A DNA stretch of 64,000 bases from Solibacillus sp. FSL H8-0538. GTDB lineage: Bacteria; Bacillota; Bacilli; Bacillales_A; Planococcaceae. The position numbers and the translations under genes were made by a program. Within the stretch, counting starts at the first letter, position 1; each line of letters opens with the position of its first letter. Shown in pieces: positions 1 to 8,600 of the stretch. The stretch spans positions 1,417,001 to 1,481,000 of the forward strand of contig NZ_JBBOPI010000001.1 in assembly GCF_038003525.1 (NCBI RefSeq), written 5' to 3'. A model generated the notes under the pieces. That model worked only from the letters and a program-made list of their open reading frames with translations, had not been told where the DNA came from and did not search any database.

Positions 1-850
1 GTAGGTTCATAACGTCAATATTGTATTCTTTCACATGCTCTTCAAGAGCTTGAGCAAGTTTAGGACCTTCTGTAGAATTCACACTAATAAAGTTTTCTAT
101 TGTAAGCGTGTCTAAAATTTGGCCACCAAAGCTTTCTGCTACAATTCCTGTGCGAATCCCTTTACGTGCTGAATAGATTGCAGCACTTGAACCAGCTGGA
201 CCACCACCAATAACAAGAACATCGTAAGGCTCTTTTCTGGAAAGTTCTTCTACGTTAGGACCAGTACCTAATTTGACGAGAATCTCCTCAATTGTCATTC
301 GACCATTTCCAAATGATTCACCATTTAGGTAAACAGCCGGTACTGCTAATATATCTTTGCTCTCCACTTCTTCTTTGTATGCTGCACCATCAATCATTGT
401 GTGTGTAATGTTAGGGTTCAGTACACTCATGATATTAAGTGCTTGGACAACATCAGGACAGTTGTGGCAAGTTAAGCTAATATACGTTTCAAAGTGATAT
501 TCACCGTCAATGTTTTTAATTTGATTGATTATACTTTGATCAACTTTTGGTGCTCGTCCACTCACCTGGAGTAGAGCTAAAACTAAAGAAGTAAATTCAT
601 GCCCAAGTGGAACACCAGCAAAAGTAATCCCTGTTTCTTCACCAACACGGTTGACACTAAAGCTTGGTGTTCTTGCTAGTTCTACTTTTTCTACTGTAAT
701 TTTAGATGAAAGGGAAGCTAGCTCATCTACTAAAGCTAGCATCTCACCTGAAACGTTGTCAGAACCTGCACTTACTTGAAGTACGATATCGTTTTCAAGC
801 AGTTGAAGGTACTGATTTAATTGAGACTTAATTTCTGCATCAAGTGCCAT
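1..850 (-). CDS. ahpF: Alkyl hydroperoxide reductase subunit F (C-terminus outside window)
   Basis: Flavoprotein disulfide reductase that passes NAD(P)H electrons to the peroxiredoxin AhpC. About 283 N-terminal residues are visible of roughly 510 in the family. The N-terminal double-thioredoxin-fold domain carries the redox pair Cys128-His-Asn-Cys131 in SLTCHNCPDV. It is followed by the FAD-binding motif VIGGGPAGSSAA and then the start of the thioredoxin-reductase-like domain (ESFGGQILDT). The start is the ATG at the right end, preceded by a GGAGAG ribosome site (aaggagagcgat). It lies 15 bp downstream of ahpC, so the two are almost certainly co-transcribed. The gene runs off the left edge, so the catalytic Cys pair of the reductase domain cannot be checked. 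Confidence 0.95.
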   Translation of the reverse strand, partial: MALDAEIKSQLNQYLQLLENDIVLQVSAGSDNVSGEMLALVDELASLSSKITVEKVELARTPSFSVNRVGEETGITFAGVPLGHEFTSLVLALLQVSGRAPKVDQSIINQIKNIDGEYHFETYISLTCHNCPDVVQALNIMSVLNPNITHTMIDGAAYKEEVESKDILAVPAVYLNGESFGNGRMTIEEILVKLGTGPNVEELSRKEPYDVLVIGGGPAGSSAAIYSARKGIRTGIVAESFGGQILDTLTIENFISVNSTEGPKLAQALEEHVKEYNIDVMNL

Positions 851-865
851 TTAATATCGCTCTCC

Positions 866-1429
866 TTAAATTTTACCAACAAGGTCAAGGCTTGGCTTAA
901 GTGTTTCGCTACCTTCTTGCCATTTAGCTGGGCAAACTTCACCTGGATTGTTGCGAACATATTGTGCTGCTTTAATTTTATTTATTAGCGTACTTGCATC
1001 ACGACCAATACCATCTGCATTAATTTCAATCGCTTGAATAACGCCATCAGGGTCAATGATGAAAGTACCACGATCAGCAGCACCTTCTTCTTCAATAAAC
1101 ACATCAAAGTTGCGAGAAAGAACGTGTGCAGGGTCACCAATCATCGTGTAAGTAATTTTGCCGATCGCTTCTGATGAATCGTGCCATGCTTTATGTGTAA
1201 AATGAGAATCTCTTGAAGATGAGAAGACTTCAACACCTAAATCTTGCAGTGCAGGATATTGATCTTGAAGGTCTTCAAGTTCGGTTGGACAAACAAAAGT
1301 AAAGTCTGCTGGATAGAAGCAAACAACACTCCAATGACCTTTGAAATCTTGTTCTGTTACTTCGATAAATTCACCGTCTCTGTATGCTTGTGCTTTAAAT
1401 GGTAGCACTTCTTTTCCGATTAATGACAT
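866..1429 (-). CDS. ahpC: Alkyl hydroperoxide reductase subunit C, typical 2-Cys peroxiredoxin
   Basis: Cytosolic peroxidase that reduces H2O2, organic peroxides and peroxynitrite. Length is 187 residues, as usual for AhpC. The peroxidatic Cys47 sits in TFVCPTE and the resolving Cys166 in EVCPAKW; the active-site Thr/Pro and an Arg are in the expected surroundings ([15 protein letters not shown]). The ATG start follows a GGAGG site. First gene of an ahpCF operon that continues leftwards. In relatives this operon is repressed by PerR; a weak PerR-like site lies just upstream (separate entry). Identification is very secure. Confidence 0.97.
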   Translation of the reverse strand: MSLIGKEVLPFKAQAYRDGEFIEVTEQDFKGHWSVVCFYPADFTFVCPTELEDLQDQYPALQDLGVEVFSSSRDSHFTHKAWHDSSEAIGKITYTMIGDPAHVLSRNFDVFIEEEGAADRGTFIIDPDGVIQAIEINADGIGRDASTLINKIKAAQYVRNNPGEVCPAKWQEGSETLKPSLDLVGKI

Positions 1430-1458
1430 AATTAAAATACCTCCATAAATTTAGTTGA

Positions 1459-1473
1459 TTGTTATTATTATCT
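1459..1473 (-). promoter_or_regulatory. Possible PerR-type operator upstream of ahpC
   Basis: The 15-mer ttgttattattatct matches about 10 of 14 informative positions of the PerR box TTATAATnATTATAA and sits about 30 bp ahead of the ahpC start, where a repressor site would be expected. AT-rich DNA gives such matches by chance, so this is tentative. The remaining part of the 339-bp gap up to the next gene shows no terminator or other feature I can support. Confidence 0.3.
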
Positions 1474-1768
1474 AGAAAAAACTGTAATTTAAGTGTAGGA
1501 TACTGTTGACCATTAATATTCTGTATTAACTTTTAAAAAATATACATTTTAATTAAATGAGTATCTTTCTGGGTCCAGTAGGATAAAAGCAAATATAGGG
1601 ATTTGGGATAAAAGGGGAAAATGTTATAAAGTACTAAATAAAGATAATACTACCGATACAAAGTAAGACCGAATTCTTTTGGTTCGTGAGTAGACTATTT
1701 TTCTAGAATCTGTTACTAGTGTACTGTGGAATTAATGGGTATTGTCGTCTAGGATAGGAGGAATTTTG

Positions 1769-2341
1769 ATGATTGATCGAACAGCACTCGTGCTTATTGA
1801 TGTGCAAAAAGGTTTTGATGATCCGAAATGGGGAGAACGCAATAATGTAAATGCTGAGAAAGTAATGGAAGCGATGTTACATTTCGCTCGCACAAACGAA
1901 TGGGATGTAGTTCATGTGCAGCATGCGTCGGTCAATGAAACATCACCTTTACACCCCACAAAGGAAGGGTTTGAGTTAAAAGCGTGTGTAGCACCGTTAG
2001 CACATGAAAAAAAGATTCAAAAAACCGTCAACAGTGCGTTTATCGGAACGGATTTAGAAGATTACTTGCGAAATAGGTTAATTGAAAATGTTGTATTGAT
2101 TGGGCTGACAACGCCACATTGTGTATCCACAACTGCAAGAATGAGCGGTAATTTAGGATTTAACACATTTATTGTCGAGGATGCCACTGCTGCGTTTTCG
2201 TTAACGGATCATCGCGGCTATGTGTACCCGGCAGAAATCATTCACCAAGTAACTCTCGCCGCACTGCATCGGGAATTTGCGAGGGTTATTTCGGCGGAAG
2301 AGTTGAGAGAGATCGTTTTATCACAATACACTCGTAGATAA
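1769..2341 (+). CDS. Isochorismatase-family cysteine hydrolase
   Basis: Predicted 190-residue cytosolic hydrolase of the isochorismatase/nicotinamidase superfamily. The catalytic triad can be read: Asp in LVLIDVQKGF near residue 11, Lys in the central part (KKIQKTVNSAF), and the nucleophile Cys in GLTTPHCVSTTARMSG. The cis-peptide region before the Cys (VVLIGLTT) is also typical. The ATG at this position follows TAGGAGGAATTTTG, a near-ideal ribosome site; a TTG nine codons upstream has none. Substrate is unknown: the family includes nicotinamidases, N-carbamoylsarcosine amidases and isochorismatases. It stands alone and faces away from ahpC. Confidence 0.88.
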   Translation: MIDRTALVLIDVQKGFDDPKWGERNNVNAEKVMEAMLHFARTNEWDVVHVQHASVNETSPLHPTKEGFELKACVAPLAHEKKIQKTVNSAFIGTDLEDYLRNRLIENVVLIGLTTPHCVSTTARMSGNLGFNTFIVEDATAAFSLTDHRGYVYPAEIIHQVTLAALHREFARVISAEELREIVLSQYTRR

Positions 2342-2524
2342 TAAAGGACATCTAAAATTATTACTACTACGCTAAGGTCCCTGTAAGTGAGGAGAACGGA
2401 TTTTCTGTTTAATGCTTAAAACATGCAGATTTCATGACAAAATTTCATATTAATTGTAAGAATCATGCGAAATAACTGAAATCCATATTAAAATTAGCTC
2501 TATCAACGGGAGAGAAGGATTTTT

Positions 2525-3361
2525 ATGTGGATTGTGGCAGCAATTGTGACGATGTTTTGCTTTGGTATCAATAATATGATTTTTAAGGTGACAGCAGGAA
2601 AAGGTCTATCAAAGATACATATGCAGTTTTTCTTTTACCTGATCGCGTTTTTATTAATGTTTGGTTATGGTTTGGTTGAAGGGTTTGCGCCATTCAATAT
2701 ATTAACCATCGTTCTTGGTGCGGTAATTGGGATATTAAATACAAACGGCAATATTCAAATGTCCAAGGCGTTTGAAAAGGGGCCCGCGAGTTTAACGTCG
2801 CCGCTCATTAGCACGTATACGGTTATCCCAATACTAAGTGCGGCACTCATTTTCCATGAGCATATCACCCTTATGCAGTGGGTCGGTATTATTATTATGC
2901 TTGCGTCTGCGGCAGTCATTCAATATGCACCAGGGAGTGGAGGTACAATTGATTATAAGCCGTGGATGTACCGAATTTTACTGTCTATTTTATCGTTTGG
3001 TATACTCGGTGTGCTCATGAAGACTTCTTCTCACTTACATATCGACTCGATGAATACGCTGGTTTGTATGTATGGTGGCGGTGCGGTTTATTTAATTATC
3101 TATAGCTGGATTATGAAGGGAAAATGGCATCGTTCAGAACTGAAATTTGGCGCGCTCATAGGTTGCTTTAGTGTTGTAGGGTATAGTAGTTACTTTTTTG
3201 CCCTTGATACAGGGGTGGCAAGTATTGTATTCCCAATCGTTAGCCTAAGCTGTTTAGTCGTCGTGCTTGGCAGTTGTTGGCTATATAAAGAAAAGCTAAA
3301 AGTTTATCAAATCGTCGGGGTCTTGTCAGCGGTAGTTGGCATTGTGCTAACAAAAATTTAA
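2525..3361 (+). CDS. EamA/DMT-superfamily membrane transporter
   Basis: A 278-residue integral membrane protein with about ten hydrophobic segments arranged as two repeated halves. The second half begins near residue 145 (WMYRILLSILSFGILGVLMK). This is the drug/metabolite-transporter layout. It starts with MWIVAAIVTMFCFGINNMIF, resembling the N-terminal TM of EamA proteins, and ends with the paired helices LVVVLGSCWLYKEKL and IVGVLSAVVGIVLTKI. The ribosome site is GGGAGAGAAGG. The substrate cannot be read from sequence. It has its own terminator and no operon partner. Confidence 0.85.
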   Translation: MWIVAAIVTMFCFGINNMIFKVTAGKGLSKIHMQFFFYLIAFLLMFGYGLVEGFAPFNILTIVLGAVIGILNTNGNIQMSKAFEKGPASLTSPLISTYTVIPILSAALIFHEHITLMQWVGIIIMLASAAVIQYAPGSGGTIDYKPWMYRILLSILSFGILGVLMKTSSHLHIDSMNTLVCMYGGGAVYLIIYSWIMKGKWHRSELKFGALIGCFSVVGYSSYFFALDTGVASIVFPIVSLSCLVVVLGSCWLYKEKLKVYQIVGVLSAVVGIVLTKI

Positions 3362-3420
3362 CAAAAGATAAGTACTTTATAGGTATAACCGTACCGTAAG
3401 TAATTAAGATCAATACAAAA

Positions 3421-3462
3421 AAGGTGATGTTTTGGATTTTTTCTAAACGTCATCTTTTTTTT
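3421..3462 (+). terminator. Intrinsic terminator after the EamA gene
   Basis: An imperfect stem aaggtgatgttttgga / tctaaacgtcatctt (with G-U pairs) is followed directly by a run of eight T. It lies 60 bp after the transporter stop. Confidence 0.75.
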
Positions 3463-3536
3463 ATAGTTCCTTAACTATACGTCTATTTCTGAAAAAGAAT
3501 TGTTACGGTGGTGGTTTTTTATAGTCTCTTTTAATT

Positions 3537-3570
3537 TTGATTGTTAATTTAGAGAGAAATTAACAATCAA
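3537..3570. repeat. Perfect 14-bp inverted repeat, 6-nt spacer
   Basis: ttgattgttaattt, agagag, aaattaacaatcaa: two perfect 14-bp arms. There is no T tract on either side, so it is not a standard terminator. It sits about 160 bp ahead of the homospermidine-synthase-like gene and after the terminator of the previous gene, a position suited to an operator. The rest of the 367-bp gap between the two genes holds only the terminator listed separately. Confidence 0.6.
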
Positions 3571-3728
3571 TCTGGCTTTTAAGGAAGGCTATATATTTAT
3601 CCTAGCAATACCCCCAATAATACTCTAACATTCCACGCTACTAGACAAACGCCGTAGTGGAAAAAATTCCAACACATAGTATAGAAAAGACTAATTCTTT
3701 TAAATATATTTATGTAAAGGATGAGGAA

Positions 3729-4997
3729 ATGGAGAATAAAGGAGTGACAATTTCAATATTAGGTAGTGCTGGTGGAGTTGCAAAAGCAGTGTTGTCCTTA
3801 TTAAATAAATCAATAACGAATCCCAATGACCCACTTTACTCGTTATTAAAGCGAAGTAAGTTACATTTAATCGATTTAAAGCAAAAGGATATTAATTATT
3901 ACAAGCAAATATGCCCTAATTTGACTAAGCGAATTGTTCTCTGTCATTTCGATCTTCATGAATTAAATAGGGTGCGAAAACATTTATCTGAAACCAAAAC
4001 TTCGCTAGTAATCGACCTTTCGTGGGCTGATACAATAGATATGTTGGATATCTGCAATGATCTGGGGATTTCTTACGTGAATTCAGCATTAGAAAATGTA
4101 GAAGTAGATAAGGATGACGATTTAGCAGGTTTTACTTTAATAGAACGTTTTAATAGATTTGCTGATGTAAGAAATAGATTTACAAATATGAAGGGGATTG
4201 TTTGCTCAGGCATGAACCCTGGTGTTGTGCAATGGATGGCGCATTCCATAATGAACAAACACTTAGATGAAAAACCACTTGCTTGTTTTATTGTTGAAAG
4301 AGACACTACTTTTTTTAAGGATAAGTCTCTTGTTCGAAAGAATACTGTCTATTCTTCATGGTCACCGGAATGTTACTTAGATGAAGCTATAGAAAATTAT
4401 CCGATGTTTGTTAAACAACACGTACCTCTTTATCTATATGATGATGTTTACTCCAAAGAATTTAAGGTCACATTAGGGGATATTCAATTTTACGGTTGTT
4501 TAATGGCTCATGAAGAAGTTGTCAGTTTAGGAAGCCTCTATGACCTAGAAACGGGCTTTATTTATAAAGTCAATGATTATACAACACAAACAATTCGCGA
4601 TAATTTTGGTCAGTTAGATGATTTATGGAATTGGGAATTTGAAGTATTCGATCCTTCTGCTGCGGAGCTTGAGGGAGAGGATTTGGTAGGGGTCCTTGTT
4701 GTATATAAAGATAAAGAACGGTTTATGTATAATGTAATAAACAGTCAGTTTGCATTTCGAAAATATGGAATAAACGCAACCTATTTACAGGTCGCCTCCG
4801 GAGTGTACTCTGGGATTTGCACGTTGTTATTAGAGACTATTCCTAAAGGAGTATACTTTGTTGAGGAAGTACTGAAAATGGATAATAACATTGATTACGG
4901 CAAATATGTCTCGCAATTCATCCCGGATTTTGTAATAGGTGAAAACCCTCAAACAGATGGGTTTATCTTAGATAGAATGAGGGATTTCAGACAGTAA
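3729..4997 (+). CDS. Homospermidine-synthase-like / saccharopine-dehydrogenase-fold NAD(P) enzyme
   Basis: A 422-residue protein with an N-terminal Rossmann domain (VTISILGSAGGVAKAVLSLL, a variant glycine-rich loop) and an acidic strand-end LHLIDL. It then has the motif CSGMNPGVVQWMAH near residues 160-175, which matches the NPG-V motif of bacterial homospermidine synthases. The C-terminal half contains INATYLQVASGVYSG, again like that family. Bacterial homospermidine synthases are about 470 residues, so this is somewhat short. The chosen ATG has AAGG and GAGG sites upstream and starts right at the Rossmann fold; a GTG 24 codons upstream has no ribosome site. The exact reaction (polyamine or amino-acid dehydrogenase) is not proven. 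Confidence 0.65.
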   Translation: MENKGVTISILGSAGGVAKAVLSLLNKSITNPNDPLYSLLKRSKLHLIDLKQKDINYYKQICPNLTKRIVLCHFDLHELNRVRKHLSETKTSLVIDLSWADTIDMLDICNDLGISYVNSALENVEVDKDDDLAGFTLIERFNRFADVRNRFTNMKGIVCSGMNPGVVQWMAHSIMNKHLDEKPLACFIVERDTTFFKDKSLVRKNTVYSSWSPECYLDEAIENYPMFVKQHVPLYLYDDVYSKEFKVTLGDIQFYGCLMAHEEVVSLGSLYDLETGFIYKVNDYTTQTIRDNFGQLDDLWNWEFEVFDPSAAELEGEDLVGVLVVYKDKERFMYNVINSQFAFRKYGINATYLQVASGVYSGICTLLLETIPKGVYFVEEVLKMDNNIDYGKYVSQFIPDFVIGENPQTDGFILDRMRDFRQ

Positions 4998-5018
4998 ATA
5001 GTAAAATAGTAATCTGTT

Positions 5019-5066
5019 GGAAGGAGTCAACTCGCCCAAAATAGCGCGAGTTGATGCCCTTATTTA
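5019..5066 (-). repeat. Dispersed hairpin repeat, copy A (reverse orientation)
   Basis: Stem tcaactcgc / gcgagttga around a ccaaaatag core, flanked by purine-rich/pyrimidine-rich arms. Its reverse complement aligns with copy D over nearly the whole length. It lies 25 bp after the homospermidine-synthase-like gene and is followed by TTATTTATTT, so it may also act as that gene's terminator. Confidence 0.7.
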
Positions 5067-5099
5067 TTTGGACGGGAAAGTTATACGTGTTTATCCACC

Positions 5100-5125
5100 A
5101 AAAAAGCCACCCTAGACGAGTGGCT
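5100..5125 (-). terminator. Intrinsic terminator of the 40-residue gene
   Basis: Read on the minus strand: AGCCAC, 9-nt loop, GTGGCT, then six T. It is 11 bp past the stop of the small gene on that strand. Confidence 0.75.
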
Positions 5126-5136
5126 GATAACAAAAA

Positions 5137-5259
5137 TTATTTTGTGTAAGAAAGTATGGCAGTTTGCTTGAATGTTTTTAGTGCAATTGTTGCCTCGTTT
5201 TTAGTGCTGTACTCGAACATACGGAAAGTATCTTTTTCAAAAACTGTAATAACCCACAT
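5137..5259 (-). CDS. Small uncharacterised protein, 40 residues
   Basis: An intact 40-codon gene not previously obvious because of its size. The protein begins MWVITVFEKDTF, continues with RMFEYSTKNEATIALKTF and ends KQTAILSYTK. The ATG has a strong AAAGGGG ribosome site 8 nt upstream, and a matching terminator follows 11 bp after the stop. The beta-strand, acidic turn, FEY, helix (EAxxALKTF), strand pattern is coherent for a tiny beta-alpha-beta protein. Predicted cytosolic, no signal or membrane segment. Function unknown. The opposite strand over this interval has an 86-codon reading frame without a ribosome site, which I take to be its shadow. Confidence 0.7.
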   Translation of the reverse strand: MWVITVFEKDTFRMFEYSTKNEATIALKTFKQTAILSYTK

Positions 5260-5397
5260 ATTTCAGGTCCCCTTTAATTTGTTTTTCTGTAATATAACAA
5301 TTGTAAGAATAATGTCTTTTCATTATAATTGTTATATATCAGTTTTAAGTGTTATTCTACTACGATTTCCTGAAAAAGAAAGTAGTATGTGCACAGT

Positions 5398-5463
5398 TTC
5401 ACAAATCGTTCAATAACTCGGAATGATTTGTGAACATTGTATGAAAAGCGATTTTTTTCATAC
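5398..5463. repeat. Two consecutive hairpins ahead of dynA
   Basis: First hairpin: ttcacaaatc / gatttgtgaa, 10-bp perfect arms with a 17-nt loop. Second: gtatgaaaa / ttttcatac, 9-bp arms, loop containing T-runs. Together they lie 150-215 bp before dynA. They could be a weak bidirectional terminator or leader structure. A third perfect 11-bp inverted repeat (atataacaatt / aattgttatat) lies at 5292-5337. No convincing sigma-A promoter for dynA was found in the 353-bp gap. Confidence 0.45.
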
Positions 5464-5612
5464 TAAATTAAAATGGATTGAGTATTCGTTCAAGTGAAGG
5501 TAATTACCAATGTCGATTTTTCGTAGAATTTTGAGAAAAACTAGCCGATTTTCTACACAAAGCATGGTACTATAGACTTGTGGCGAAATTAAGACAAAGG
5601 GGCAAGAAATAC

Positions 5613-8600
5613 ATGACTTCGTTAGAGCAAAAACTAGAGCACTTATTACAGCAATCAGCAATACAATACATGATATATAAAGAAAATCACGATACTGAGC
5701 GGATGGATAAGCTCAATTTATTCGCACGAAAATTATTACAAAAAGAATATGTAATTGGCTTCGCGGGGCATTTTTCTGCAGGCAAATCGAGCATGATCAA
5801 CGCATTATCAGGGGAGGACATTCTGGCGGCAAGCCCTATTCCGACGAGCGCAAATATTGTGAAAGTACATAAATCAGACGAGGATTTTGCAATTGTCTAT
5901 ATGCATCATGAAAAGCCGGTGAAGTTTGAAGCGGGCTATGATTTTAAAACGGTGAAAGAGCTTAGTAAAAACGGTGAGCTTGTGTCCCAAATCGAAATTG
6001 GCCATAGTACATCTAGTCTTCCAGCAGGTGTAACGGTAATGGATACACCCGGCGTTGACTCAACAGATGATGCGCATGCGATGAGCACGGAATCGGCGCT
6101 TCATATTGCAGATATGGTGTTTTATACAATGGACTACAACCATGTTCAGTCTGAGCTGAATTTCCAATTTACAAAACAATTGATGAAATACAATCCGAAT
6201 GTTTATTTAATCGTTAACCAAATTGATAAGCATCGTGAATCAGAGTTATCGTTTGAAGATTTTAAGCAGTCCGTCCATAGCTCATTTGCGGCGTGGGGTG
6301 TTGTACCAAAGAATATTTTCTTCACATCGCTTAGAGAAGCGGATCATCCGAACAATGATTTCACTAAAGTGAAGAAAATCGTAATGGATTCGATGGAAGA
6401 CTGGCAGGATCAGCTAGTTCAAACAGCAGAAAATACATTAAAAAAGCTACAACATGAACATGAGAACTATTTAATCGAAGAAAAGCAGGACCGCATCCAA
6501 ACGTATGAAGAAGTGCTGGCAGCGGATGAATGGGAAAATCGTGCTGATATTTTGGAGCAGTATGACAAACTAACGCGTCAAACTGAGCTGTTTTCATTTG
6601 AACAATGGAATGAGACTTTCGAGGAAAATCGTAAAGAACTACTGGCGAATGCAGTAATTATGCCCGCAGATCTTCGTGATAAACTACGTAGCTATCTTGA
6701 AAGTAAACAGGAAGGCTTTAAAGTTGGTGGATTATTTTCTGCAAAACGTAAAACAGAGGAAGAACGCCAGCGCCGAATCGAAGAGGCCTATGCTGCATAC
6801 GAAACCGTTGTACAATCGCAAATTACAGGGCATATAAAATCATTAATGAAAACGGCGCTGAAGGATGTCGGAGCATTAACAGAGGAACGTGGCGGGGCAA
6901 TTGATGAGAAAAGCTTTGACATTCCGTTCACAGTCATTGAGGAGCAAGTACAAAGTGGTGCGCTCGTAACAGGAGATGCCGTGCTTAATTTTGCAAACCG
7001 TGTATCCGAAGCGACAAAACGTTACTTTATCCGCATGACAGATGATTGGAAAAAAGAACAAGAGGCCGTACTTCAACAAGTAGCTAATGAAGTATCCGCC
7101 CCAGTAAAGTTAAAAATAAATGCGATGACACAAAAAGTAGAGGCAATACGCCATATTCAGGAAATCGATGCGTATAAAAACTTTAGTGACAAGCAAATGA
7201 CGCAAGCTTCTAATGAAACACGAGCGGCTTCAAAAGAGCAGTATGTCATTTGGCAGCGCGCATTTGAACAAGCACTTAGTGAAATTCGTCCATTCGATGA
7301 GTCGATGCTAGCACCGAAAGTGGATCAAGTACAGCAATATGAACAGCAGGTAGCTGCAACAACTGGCACGAATTTGAGCACAAATATCGTTATTGCCGAA
7401 GCGTTAAAAACAGCACAAGCAGTTGGGACTGTGCAAGGATTTAAAGAAGTAGCAAGCTTCCTGACGAAAAAAGTAGAACGCCTGCAGAAAAAGGATTTCA
7501 CAATTGCTCTATTCGGTGCCTTTAGTGCAGGGAAATCAAGTTTTTCTAATGCGTTAATGGGTGAGCGAGTACTACCTGTTTCACCGAATCCAACAACAGC
7601 TGCCATCAATAAAATTCGTCCTGTCACACCAGAACATCCGCATGAAACAGCAGATGTACATTTAAAATCAGAAGCTCAGCTACTTGAAGATATTAAGGGC
7701 TCATACGAAGCAATTGGCCTCCGCGTTACTTCATTGAAAGAAGCGTTCGAGCGTGCAGATGAAGGGTTAGCGGTACAGTTAACGGATGAGCGTTTAAATG
7801 TGCATAAATCATTTATTCGTGCTTATTCTGAAGGCTATGGTAATTTCATTCCTCAGCTAGGTACGACAATACGCGTGAACCGGTATGACTTTGAAAAATA
7901 TGTGGCGCAGGAAAATCGTTCATGCTTTGTTGATAATATTGATTTCTACTTTGATTCGCCGATTACTCGAATGGGTGTAACACTTGTAGATACGCCGGGA
8001 GCGGATTCAATTAATGCCCGCCATACAGGTGTTGCGTTCGACTATATTCGAAATGCGGATGCGATTTTGTTTATCACGTATTTTAACCATGCATTTGCGA
8101 AGGCAGACCGTGAGTTCCTGATTCAGTTAGGGCGTGTAAAGGATGCGTTTGAGCTCGATAAAATGTTCTTTATTGTAAACGCAATTGATTTAGCGGCCAC
8201 AATGAACGAGGAAGAAGAAGTGAAAAATTACGTGCGCTCTGAGTTGCAACGCTTCGGCATTCGCTTCCCAAGGCTTTACGGAGTCTCAAGTCTTCAAGCA
8301 CTGCGTGAAAAGCAAGAGGGAAATGACTTCCAATCCGGGTTGCCACCATTTGAGAATGCGTTCCATCATTTCTTAAATGATGAATTATTAGGCATTGCGG
8401 TTCAGGCACTACACGAGGAAGTGGAAAAAACGCATACGCGTCTGCATGATTTGATCGCACAAACAAAGGATAACTTAAAGCGAAAAGATGAGCGTTTAGA
8501 AGAACTTGCACTTTTAGAAAAGCATGTACGTACTACGTATAGCACAATAAATACGTCGATGGTGGAAGCCGATACGAAGCAGGAAATAGACGAGTTACTG

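Noticed and set aside
3657-3728. GTG-started N-terminal extension of the homospermidine-synthase-like gene
   Set aside because: No ribosome site at the GTG and the Rossmann fold begins right after the downstream ATG that does have one.
5156-5416. Plus-strand 86-codon frame
   Set aside because: Antisense to the 40-residue gene, no ribosome site, hydrophobic low-complexity content; shadow of the real gene.
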